Shown here in pieces: positions 1-6,775 of a stretch of 64,000 bases of DNA; within the stretch, counting starts at the first letter, position 1; each line of letters begins with the position of its first letter. The translations under genes were made by a program, and so were the position numbers. Under the pieces are notes generated by a model. The model had not been told where the DNA came from, ran no database searches, and was given only the letters and a program-made list of their open reading frames with translations. Origin of the DNA: Sagittula marina (lineage in GTDB: Bacteria; Pseudomonadota; Alphaproteobacteria; Rhodobacterales; Rhodobacteraceae); NCBI RefSeq assembly GCF_014196795.1, contig NZ_JACIEJ010000010.1, positions 62,001 through 126,000 on the forward strand, given 5' to 3'.

Positions 1-2
1 TG

Positions 3-671
3 ATGCGGGACAAAGGATACACCGGTACGTCGATGCAGGATGTCGCCAACGTGGTCGGCCTGAAGAAAGGCAGTCTTTACAGCCACTTCCCCGGCAAAGA
101 TGCGCTGGTGCCCGAAGTTCTGACCCTGACGTTCAGCGAAATTTTCGGCGATATCAAGGCAACCGGAAACTGGCGTGCGGATTATGAGCGCACGCTGAAC
201 AGGTTGATAAACGTGCTGACATCCAACCGGCGCTGCGTCGGCATGCACCTCGCCTATGGTCTGGATGATTCGGCCCCTGTGCTGCACGACGCCGTGGCAG
301 AGTTCTTCGGGGCGATCAGCGGGCTGTTTCACGACCTGATCCGCCAAGGGGTGCCTGATCCGCAGGCCCATACGCTGTCCGTGGACACGCTGACAGCCGT
401 CGAAGGGGCGACGCTTTGGCTCGCACTGCACGGTGACACCCAGCCCATCCAACGTGCGCGGACTGCTTTGCTGGACCGGGCCAACAGCCTGGCCGTCGAT
501 ACGCCGTGCGAAAAGGTCCGCGCCCTGCTGACCAAGATGGTCGGCGATTGGCAACAGGCCAGCATGGTGGAGAAATGCCTCGCGGAGCGGCTGATAGATG
601 CCGAAGACGAGCTGATCAGCCTGCGTGGCGCATTGGCAGGTCAGGCCGAGGCAGAAGCCTGCTTCCGCTGA
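3..671 (+). CDS. TetR/AcrR-family transcriptional regulator (5' end cut by window)
   Basis: This is a one-component repressor of the TetR family. Residues 1-32 carry the second half of the DNA-binding domain: a T-S-M-x-D-V-A helix, then KKGSLYSHFPGKDAL, the recognition helix and its conserved Y-x-H-F-x-x-K-x-x-L tail. TetR proteins normally have 10-20 residues before this point, so the true start lies upstream of the window and the protein is 5'-partial. The C-terminal ligand-binding part is too variable to predict an inducer. It is next to the P450/carrier-protein cluster and may control it, but that is inference from position only. Confidence 0.85.
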   Translation: MRDKGYTGTSMQDVANVVGLKKGSLYSHFPGKDALVPEVLTLTFSEIFGDIKATGNWRADYERTLNRLINVLTSNRRCVGMHLAYGLDDSAPVLHDAVAEFFGAISGLFHDLIRQGVPDPQAHTLSVDTLTAVEGATLWLALHGDTQPIQRARTALLDRANSLAVDTPCEKVRALLTKMVGDWQQASMVEKCLAERLIDAEDELISLRGALAGQAEAEACFR

Positions 672-729
672 GCCGAAACGCGAAACGGCCCGCTGTCATG
701 GCGAGCCGTTCGATGAGAAATTCGGGCCG

Positions 730-1719
730 TCAGGCCAATTCAAGCGCGCTGGTGATCCGAACATCTCCGGGATCGCGGAAGTTCAGCGGACGCGGCGCGT
801 CGAGATCCCCCTCGATCCGGTAACGCGCGCCGTCCAACGCGCTGAGCCGTTCGATCACCGCCTCCAGCTCCGCCTTGGCAAGCAAATGGCCGGGGCAGCT
901 GTGCTTTCCCGCGCCAAAGGTGAAATCCATCGGAACGCCGGTTGCGGACATGGGGCAGGTCTTGTTCGCCGTGACGATATCGACGTGCACCAGATCACCC
1001 TTGGCAAAGGTCAGGCCGTCGATTTCCGTGTCCTGCTTGCAGTACCGTGTGGCGATGCCCAGAGGGGGATCGTTGCGCATATTGGTCGCAAGGAAGGATT
1101 TCACGCCCTCCTCGGCAATCCGCGCCGCGAACTGCGCCGGATCCTGCGCCCAAAGCAACAGCATGCATTTCATGGCCACGAAGGTCGTTTCGCCCGCGGC
1201 ATAGGAGAACAGCAGCAACTCGTTGCGCTGACGTTCATCGTCCAGCCCGTCAAAAAGCGCATGGGTCGCGGCAAAGGGCCCCTCTTGCAGGTAGGTCCGG
1301 GCGGCCATGACCTCCGGGTTGCGCGCGTTGGTTTCCAGGAAATCCGTGATCGCGCGCAGTTTGGTGTGGTGCTCGATCGGGTCGATGTCCTCCAACCCGA
1401 GCAAAAGCAACAACACCCGGTTCGGAATATAGACCGCCGCCGCCAGCAGGTCATCTTGTTCGGCGGCATGTGCGAACCCTTCGTCGACCGCGCGGGCAAT
1501 CATGCCCTGCACCTCGGGGCTGGCGATGCGCGCAGGCAGGAATTGCGCCATCCAGCTGCGCTTGCGCTCCACATGCGTTGCGGCCTCCGTATCCAGAACA
1601 GACGGCCCGAAAATCTGACGCGTTGCGCGAAAGGGATGGTCGACCCCGAAATCGGGGCTGCGAAAGATCTTCATCCCGGTGGCGTAATCGGTCACGGTCA
1701 CATTGGCGGTCTGTTTCAT
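730..1719 (-). CDS. Cytochrome P450, short and atypical
   Basis: Heme-thiolate monooxygenase of 329 aa. The heme-binding loop FTFGAGKHSCPGHLLA is present with Cys275 as the axial thiolate ligand, and the I-helix oxygen-activation motif reads AAGETT. Bacterial class I P450s are usually near 400 aa. This one is about 70 aa shorter, its segment between the K-helix region and the heme loop is compressed, and the K-helix ExxR appears as TNMR, so the usual Glu is missing. The start at 1719 has GAGAGGA upstream; a longer ORF would overlap the neighbouring gene. It forms a minus-strand pair with the flavin-type protein. The 2Fe-2S ferredoxin at 5791 is the likely electron donor. The substrate is unknown. 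Confidence 0.9.
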   Translation of the reverse strand: MKQTANVTVTDYATGMKIFRSPDFGVDHPFRATRQIFGPSVLDTEAATHVERKRSWMAQFLPARIASPEVQGMIARAVDEGFAHAAEQDDLLAAAVYIPNRVLLLLLGLEDIDPIEHHTKLRAITDFLETNARNPEVMAARTYLQEGPFAATHALFDGLDDERQRNELLLFSYAAGETTFVAMKCMLLLWAQDPAQFAARIAEEGVKSFLATNMRNDPPLGIATRYCKQDTEIDGLTFAKGDLVHVDIVTANKTCPMSATGVPMDFTFGAGKHSCPGHLLAKAELEAVIERLSALDGARYRIEGDLDAPRPLNFRDPGDVRITSALELA

Positions 1720-1732
1720 GTTGTCCTCTCGG

Positions 1733-2293
1733 TCACGAATGGGAAAGCGGGTCAACGCTGCTTTGGTCCACAACCAGACGCGGAATGCGCGCCTGACAAT
1801 TTCCGTAGGCTTGTTGAATGGTCACCTTAACGAAAGCCTGCGCAGAGGGCCATTTTTCGCGCACCGCGTCATCGGCGTCCTGCACCTCGGCCCGGCCATT
1901 GATGCGCATCCGCGACTGACGTTCGAAATCCATGAACAGCATTCCGATTTGCGGATTCCCCAGGATATTGCCTAGACTTTGGTAGAGGCCGTTGCCCTGA
2001 AAATCCGGGAATATCACTGTTTGCGGATCGGGCACCCAGACGAGCGGTTGCGGCCCCGCGGCACCATATTCGCGACCCCGGAAACTGGCGTCGCAAAAGC
2101 CTTCCGGGCTGCTGGTGGCGATAAAGAAAAACGGCAATCTGGCAAGGTATTGGCCAATGGAAAGGGATATGCGCGTGCGGATCATCTGCCCGATGTTGTC
2201 GTCGCCCCATTGATAGACGGGATTGGGGTAACGGCTCGCCATTTCGCGTTCACCGGCGTGCAGCGGCGAATCAAATTCCTTGAACGTATCCAT
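1733..2293 (-). CDS. Pyridoxamine 5'-phosphate oxidase-family (flavin-binding split-barrel) protein
   Basis: A 186-aa protein of the PNPOx-like split beta-barrel fold, whose members bind FMN, F420 or heme. Visible family features are the segment FFFIATSSPEGFCDASFRG near residue 56, the V-I-F-P-D-F-Q-G-N strand/turn, and the C-terminal barrel segment ending before PRLVVD. The start at 2293 follows CAGGAG by seven bases, so the upstream ATG at 2320 is less likely. It lies 13 bp before the P450 start, so the two are probably co-transcribed. It is not the vitamin B6 enzyme itself; it could be an FMN reductase/oxidase or a flavin chaperone in the local pathway. Confidence 0.75.
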   Translation of the reverse strand: MDTFKEFDSPLHAGEREMASRYPNPVYQWGDDNIGQMIRTRISLSIGQYLARLPFFFIATSSPEGFCDASFRGREYGAAGPQPLVWVPDPQTVIFPDFQGNGLYQSLGNILGNPQIGMLFMDFERQSRMRINGRAEVQDADDAVREKWPSAQAFVKVTIQQAYGNCQARIPRLVVDQSSVDPLSHS

Positions 2294-2381
2294 GGGCACA
2301 CTCCTGCGCTTTCGCACCATTCGACCAAATTACACACTTGCGAGCGTGGTTGATTCCGGCTCACAAAGGGGTTGTTAAACT

Positions 2382-2410
2382 TACGAACGGTTGGTAGCAA
2401 GTTTTTCGTA
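2382..2410. promoter_or_regulatory. Candidate operator in the divergent promoter region
   Basis: An inverted repeat of TACGAA (2382-2387) and TTCGTA (2405-2410), spaced 17 bp, lies between the minus-strand flavoprotein/P450 pair and the plus-strand carrier-protein operon. It could be a site for the TetR regulator at the window start. Six-base arms can arise by chance, so this is tentative. Confidence 0.25.
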
Positions 2411-2525
2411 TCGGCACGACCGGGTTGGGGGACTTGTCGATTTTAAGTGCTTTGCCGACACGCGCGGTCGTCCAATGATTGCGTCCTCCGGCATGGCTTG
2501 GCTGATAGTCCATGGAGAGCACGAG

Positions 2526-2759
2526 ATGGATGACCTATTGAAATTGCTGAACGAAATCACGACCCAAAAGCATGAAATCATCGGTCCCCAGACCGAACTG
2601 ATCATGAGCGGGATTCTGGACAGCATGAACATCGCGGCCCTGATCGCCTACATCGAGACTCAGACGGGCAAACCTCTGCCAATTGGCGATTTGGACCTGA
2701 TGAAACTCGGCACCCCCGACGATATCCAGCGCAACTTCCTGCAGTACGAGGGCGCGTGA
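2526..2759 (+). CDS. Acyl carrier protein (stand-alone, phosphopantetheine-binding)
   Basis: A 77-aa carrier protein. It has the four-helix ACP pattern with the phosphopantetheine attachment motif GILDSMNIAAL, where Ser33 would carry the 4'-phosphopantetheine arm; the helix after it ends at ALIAYIETQTG. The start at 2526 is preceded by GGAGAG, and upstream in-frame codons give residues unlike any ACP. The stop overlaps the next start (TGATG), so it is translationally coupled to the aaRS-like ligase. Stand-alone carrier proteins next to such ligases are their known amino-acid acceptors. The Sfp-type transferase at 24482 could convert it to the holo form. Confidence 0.85.
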   Translation: MDDLLKLLNEITTQKHEIIGPQTELIMSGILDSMNIAALIAYIETQTGKPLPIGDLDLMKLGTPDDIQRNFLQYEGA

Positions 2760-3499
2760 TGGCCTCTGAGCACCGTATGGCAATCACCGCGGAATTCGAG
2801 CGGACGCTCGATGACATGCTGGCCGGACTGACCTGCTTTTCCGGCGCAGAGGAAAAGCGACTGGCGCCGCTATTGCCGCGCGACTTCGTTCTGGCGGGCA
2901 ACTATATCAAGAGCTTTCCACAGCACGCATTCAGCGTCGACAATTCCATCAACTCCGATGAACAGTATTTGCTGTCCCCCACTTGCTGCTATCCGGTCTT
3001 CTATGACCTCAAGGACAGCCAGCACGGCGAGAGCTTTCTGATCACCCACAAGAACCTGTGCTTTCGCTGCGAAGAATTCTATGCCGAAGGCCGCCGTCAG
3101 ATCGCCTATACCATGCGTGAATACATCCTGATGTCGGACACGCTCGACACCGTGACCGCGTGGATCGACGCCGTGAAATTGCAGGTGGTGGATGCGCTGT
3201 CGGACCTTGGCCTGAAAGCCGAGCTGGAGGTCGCCACCGACCCGTTTTTCAACAGCAACGATTACAAGCAGGCGTTTCAGCGCGACCAGAAGCTGAAGCA
3301 TGAGTTCGTAATCGGCGGCGTTGCCTGCGGGTCCGTGAACCTGCACCTGAAGGCGTTCTCGCGCTCGTGCAACATCACGTCTCATGAAGGGCACGACTAT
3401 TACAGCGCGTGCTTTGGCCTTGGTTACGACCGGGTGCAGCACCAATATGATCTGGCCCGCGCGGCCGCTGACGCAAAAGGAGCTCTCGAACATGTATGA
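2759..3499 (+). CDS. Class II aaRS-like amino acid:[carrier protein] ligase
   Basis: A 246-aa stand-alone catalytic core related to atypical (archaeal-type) seryl-tRNA synthetases. Family members activate a small amino acid with ATP and load it on a carrier protein instead of tRNA. Motif 2 is seen in LCFRCEEF (101-107) and M-R-E near 119-121; motif 3 is GLGYDR (220-225). The three expected zinc ligands are present: a Cys in TCCYP (76/77), a Glu in RCEE (105/106) and Cys218 just before motif 3. The SFPQ segment near 52 also fits the family. No tRNA-binding domain is visible. The gene is coupled to the ACP by TGATG, and an alternative GTG start lies at 2756. The amino acid specificity cannot be read from the sequence. 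Confidence 0.8.
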   Translation: MASEHRMAITAEFERTLDDMLAGLTCFSGAEEKRLAPLLPRDFVLAGNYIKSFPQHAFSVDNSINSDEQYLLSPTCCYPVFYDLKDSQHGESFLITHKNLCFRCEEFYAEGRRQIAYTMREYILMSDTLDTVTAWIDAVKLQVVDALSDLGLKAELEVATDPFFNSNDYKQAFQRDQKLKHEFVIGGVACGSVNLHLKAFSRSCNITSHEGHDYYSACFGLGYDRVQHQYDLARAAADAKGALEHV

Positions 3500-5012
3500 T
3501 GCGAATGTCCTGGCCTCGAAACTGGCCACTGCCGGCGGCTCCCGCGCGGAAAAGACCCTCATCACCCGCGACGACACCGGCACCACCACCACCTACGGGC
3601 AGTTCTTTGGCAACGCCGAACGCAGCGCGGCCCTGCTGACAGAGCTGGGCGTGACCGCGGGCGACACCGTTCTGGTCTATGCGCCGAAATCCGTGGCCTC
3701 GCTGGAGCTGTATTTCGGCTGCCTGCTGGCGGGCGCGGTCTACACGCCGATCAACCCGGCCATTCCGATGGACGATATTGCCTATTTTGTGGGCGACGCC
3801 AAACCCGCGCTGATCGTCAGCGACGAAAGCCGCCGCGCCGCCTGCGAGGGGGAAGCCGCCGGCATCCCCGTGCTGACCATCAACGAAAACGACAGCGGAA
3901 GCTTCATCGACCGCCGCGACAGCCTGCCCACCGGCTTTGACGCCTGCCCGCGCGCAGCAAGTGATCCGGCGGCGATCCTTTACACCTCCGGCACCACCGG
4001 GCGGCCAAAGGGCGTGGTGCACAGCCATGCTTCGCTGGCCTCCAACGCCGAGGTTCTGGTCCGCACATGGGATTTCTCGGAAAGCGACGTGCTGATCCAC
4101 GCCTTGCCGATCTTCCACCTGCACGGGCTGTTCACCGCGATGAACGTGATCCTGTCGGTTGGCGCCTCCTGCGTGTTCCTGCCAAAGTTCGACCGCGACC
4201 GCGTGCTGTCGCTGATGCCGCAGGCCACCGTGATGATGGGCGTGCCCCCGTTCTACATGAGCCTGCTCGACGCACCCAACCTGACAGAGGCAACGCGTAA
4301 CATGCGGGTGTGCATTTCCGGCTCCGCGCCGATGCTGCCGCAGACGCACGATGCGTGGAAACAGGCGACCGGCAAGATGATCCTCGAACGCTATGGCATG
4401 ACCGAATGTTCGATGATCGCGTCCAACCCCTACGACGCCGAACGCCGCCCCAACAGCGTGGGCTTCCCGCTCGACGGCACGGAAATCCGCATCACCGACA
4501 TGAAAACGGGTGACACCCTGCCCCAGGGCGACACCGGCATGATCGAAATTCGCGGGCCGAACCTGTTCGACGGCTACTACAACAAGCCGGAGAAGACAGC
4601 CGAGGACATGCGCGACGACGGGTTCTTTATCTCCGGTGATTTCGGGCGCTATGACGCGGATGGCTACCTGTACGTGCTGGGCCGGGTTAAGGACGCGATC
4701 TTTGCCGAGGCGGGCGTCGTGATGCCCAAGGAGGTCGAAGAGCTGGTCGACGCCCAGCCCGGCGTGGCCGAAAGCGCCGTCATAAGCGTGAAGCATCCCG
4801 AAAAGGGCAATGTCCCGGTTGCGGTGATCGTTGGCGACGCGGTGAACACCTCTGCTGTCCAGAGCGCCCTGCGCGACGCCCTGCCCGCGCACAAGGTGCC
4901 GGAGAAATATCTGACCGTGGACGCGCTGCCGCGCAATGCCATGGGCAAGGTGCAAAAAGCCGCCCTGCGCGAAACCTATGCGGATCTCTTTGCAGGTGAT
5001 CTCGTTGCCTAA
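3492..5012 (+). CDS. Acyl-CoA synthetase, malonyl-CoA synthetase (MatB)-like
   Basis: A 506-aa adenylate-forming enzyme that activates a carboxylic acid with ATP and transfers it to CoA or another thiol. Core motifs are YTSGTTGRPKGVVHSH (about 165-180), YGMTECSM, GRVKDAI at the domain hinge and PRNAMGKVQK near the C-terminus with the catalytic Lys. Length and N-terminal pattern resemble malonyl/methylmalonyl-CoA synthetases (MatB); 4-coumarate-CoA-ligase-like specificity remains possible. The start at 3492 follows AAGGAG and overlaps the preceding gene by 8 bp. In this setting it could supply an acyl unit that meets the carrier-bound amino acid, or load the carrier itself. Confidence 0.85.
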   Translation: MYDANVLASKLATAGGSRAEKTLITRDDTGTTTTYGQFFGNAERSAALLTELGVTAGDTVLVYAPKSVASLELYFGCLLAGAVYTPINPAIPMDDIAYFVGDAKPALIVSDESRRAACEGEAAGIPVLTINENDSGSFIDRRDSLPTGFDACPRAASDPAAILYTSGTTGRPKGVVHSHASLASNAEVLVRTWDFSESDVLIHALPIFHLHGLFTAMNVILSVGASCVFLPKFDRDRVLSLMPQATVMMGVPPFYMSLLDAPNLTEATRNMRVCISGSAPMLPQTHDAWKQATGKMILERYGMTECSMIASNPYDAERRPNSVGFPLDGTEIRITDMKTGDTLPQGDTGMIEIRGPNLFDGYYNKPEKTAEDMRDDGFFISGDFGRYDADGYLYVLGRVKDAIFAEAGVVMPKEVEELVDAQPGVAESAVISVKHPEKGNVPVAVIVGDAVNTSAVQSALRDALPAHKVPEKYLTVDALPRNAMGKVQKAALRETYADLFAGDLVA

Positions 5013-5028
5013 CTCACGCACCCACGAC

Positions 5029-5787
5029 ATGGACGGCGCCGAAACCGGCGTCGTTCAGCTGACCGCCGGACGGGCCTGTTTCCCCAACCTGATCTACATC
5101 GCCTATGACCGCGCCAGCGGCGACGCGGTGGTGATAGATCCCGGTTGGGCGTCCGAGACCATTGTCGATGCGGCCAAGGAACGTGGCCTGACCCTGCGCG
5201 CAATCCTTGTGACCCACGGCCATCGCGATCACACCGAGGCGGTCGAAACGCTCAGCGCGCAAGCGGATCTGCCGGTCTGGGGCACGCGCCCCTGCCTCGA
5301 CACGCTTGACCTGCCCGCACACCGCGAGCGGGTTCTGACAACTGATCAGCGGCTGCGCGTCGGGGCACTGGCCATCACAGCGCTTTTGACGCCGGGGCAT
5401 ACGGCCTGCTCCGTCTCATATATCGTTGGCGACTGCCTGTTCCCCGGTGACACGCTGTTCATCGAAGGCTGCGGGCTGGTGGCCACGCCAAACGGCGATG
5501 CCGGCGATCTGTTCCGCAGTTGCGCCCGGCTGAAGCGCTCTGTTCCCGATGCCGCGCGGGTCTTTCCCGGCCATGAATACGCCCGCCCCGTGGGGATGCG
5601 TTTCGATGCCGTGAAAGCGACCAACTTCTACCTGCGGCTGGAAACCGAAGAGAACTTCACCGCCTTTTGCAACCGGCCCCGTCGGGGCCTGAAACCTCCG
5701 ATGGTGGGCACCGTTCCGGATATGGTCGCCAGGATACACGACCACTCCGTGCCCACCCAAGATCACTCCATGAAACAAGCAGGCTGA
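5029..5787 (+). CDS. Metallo-beta-lactamase-fold hydrolase
   Basis: A hydrolase of the glyoxalase II-like MBL superfamily. The metal motif is THGHRDH (His63, His65, Asp67, His68), followed by TPGHTACS, PGDTLF and PGHEY, which supply the remaining dinuclear metal ligands. Family members often cleave thioesters, so a role in releasing an acyl or aminoacyl product from the carrier or CoA is plausible here. The start is uncertain: ATG 5029 lacks a clear ribosome-binding site, while TTG 5005 has AGGTGA upstream and would overlap the previous stop. It is followed after 3 bp by the ferredoxin gene, so both probably belong to one operon. Confidence 0.85.
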   Translation: MDGAETGVVQLTAGRACFPNLIYIAYDRASGDAVVIDPGWASETIVDAAKERGLTLRAILVTHGHRDHTEAVETLSAQADLPVWGTRPCLDTLDLPAHRERVLTTDQRLRVGALAITALLTPGHTACSVSYIVGDCLFPGDTLFIEGCGLVATPNGDAGDLFRSCARLKRSVPDAARVFPGHEYARPVGMRFDAVKATNFYLRLETEENFTAFCNRPRRGLKPPMVGTVPDMVARIHDHSVPTQDHSMKQAG

Positions 5788-5790
5788 CGT

Positions 5791-6108
5791 ATGCCCACAG
5801 TGACCTTTCTCGAAGCCGACACCCGGACGGTGGTGCAGGCCCCGGCCGGAATTTCTCTGATGGAGGCGGCGACACGCAACGGCATCGCCGGTGTTGTGGC
5901 GGCTTGCGGTGGCGGCTGCTCCTGCGCGACGTGCATGGTGCATCTCGACGCGGACTGGTTCGCGCGCGTCGGGGCACCTGATGACAACGAACAGATGATG
6001 ATCGAATTCGGCGTCGACCCGCGTGAGACCAGCCGCCTGTCCTGCCAGATCGTCCTTACAGAAGAGATGGATGGACTGGTTGTCGAAGTGCCTGACAATC
6101 AGGTCTGA
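5791..6108 (+). CDS. 2Fe-2S ferredoxin, adrenodoxin/putidaredoxin type
   Basis: A 105-aa small electron carrier. Cys39, Cys45, Cys48 and Cys85 follow the C-x5-C-x2-C-x36-C spacing of vertebrate-type ferredoxins that serve P450s. The tail LSCQIVLTEEMDGLVVEVP strongly resembles putidaredoxin relatives. It closes the plus-strand operon that begins with the carrier protein and is the obvious redox partner for the P450 at 730-1719. No ferredoxin reductase gene is visible in the window, so a reductase encoded elsewhere must be used. Confidence 0.92.
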   Translation: MPTVTFLEADTRTVVQAPAGISLMEAATRNGIAGVVAACGGGCSCATCMVHLDADWFARVGAPDDNEQMMIEFGVDPRETSRLSCQIVLTEEMDGLVVEVPDNQV

Positions 6109-6246
6109 CAAGACTTGTCCTGCCACCCCGGTGGCGGGCAAATTTAAGCCAGTTTACGCAAGGTGCGACTTGCACCCGCGGCAGAACACGGCAAAATGGC
6201 GTCTGCCCGCAATCAAGCCTTCTGCCAGCTTTCGGATCCATGCCTG

Positions 6247-6771
6247 ATGTCTCTTCCTGACCCCATTGCCGACTTGTTGGCGAGAAGTTCCATTGCCATA
6301 TGTGTCGGAGACATGGGGGAAGAGGATTGCCCGCTGGTTGCTGCGAACGACAGGTTCCTGTCCATCACCGGTTACGATCGCGACGAAATCATCGGGCGCA
6401 ATTGCCGATTTCTTCAGCCAAAGGAGGGCGCAGGCCCGGTGCGCAAAAGAATGCACACCTTCCTGTATTCCGAAGGACCCAAGGACGAGCAGTTCATCGT
6501 GCCGAACGTGCGTAAGGATGGCACTGAATTCGTTAACCTTGTCTACATGTCCAAGCTGGTGAAAGACGGCGAGACGTCGTTTGTGCTGGCATCGCAGTTC
6601 GATATCAGCCGCGCCACCGCGGCCTCGGCCACAAAGTATGCCGAATTGCTGACCCGCGACGTGCGTACGCTTCACGATGTTCTGAACCCGTCGCAATACG
6701 ATATCATGGCCAGTTATCCTATTATGGCCAATACAACTGCTTTGATCGCACGGGTCCGACTGGATTACTGA
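6247..6771 (+). CDS. LOV-domain blue-light receptor, short type
   Basis: A 174-aa protein consisting mostly of one LOV (PAS-type flavin-binding) domain. The photoactive motif GRNCRFLQ is intact, with Cys53 expected to form the flavin C4a adduct under blue light; FLSITGYDRDEIIG before it and FVNLVYMSKLVKDG after it complete the core. About 50 residues follow the domain and contain no known output module, so this is a short LOV protein that probably signals by protein contact. ATG 6196 or GTG 6163 are alternative starts; no strong ribosome-binding site decides. The gene ends 4 bp before the hybrid kinase, suggesting co-transcription and a joint function. Confidence 0.85.
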   Translation: MSLPDPIADLLARSSIAICVGDMGEEDCPLVAANDRFLSITGYDRDEIIGRNCRFLQPKEGAGPVRKRMHTFLYSEGPKDEQFIVPNVRKDGTEFVNLVYMSKLVKDGETSFVLASQFDISRATAASATKYAELLTRDVRTLHDVLNPSQYDIMASYPIMANTTALIARVRLDY

Positions 6772-6775
6772 GAAG

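Noticed and set aside
2759-3499. Seryl-tRNA synthetase fragment or pseudogene
   Set aside because: Motifs 2 and 3 and the zinc ligands are intact, it is in frame and coupled to an ACP, and lack of a tRNA-binding domain is normal for amino acid:carrier-protein ligases.
3375-5030. 551-codon minus-strand open frame opposite the MatB-like gene
   Set aside because: The plus-strand gene has all adenylate-forming motifs and a good ribosome-binding site; the opposite frame is low-complexity His/Gly/Val-rich sequence.
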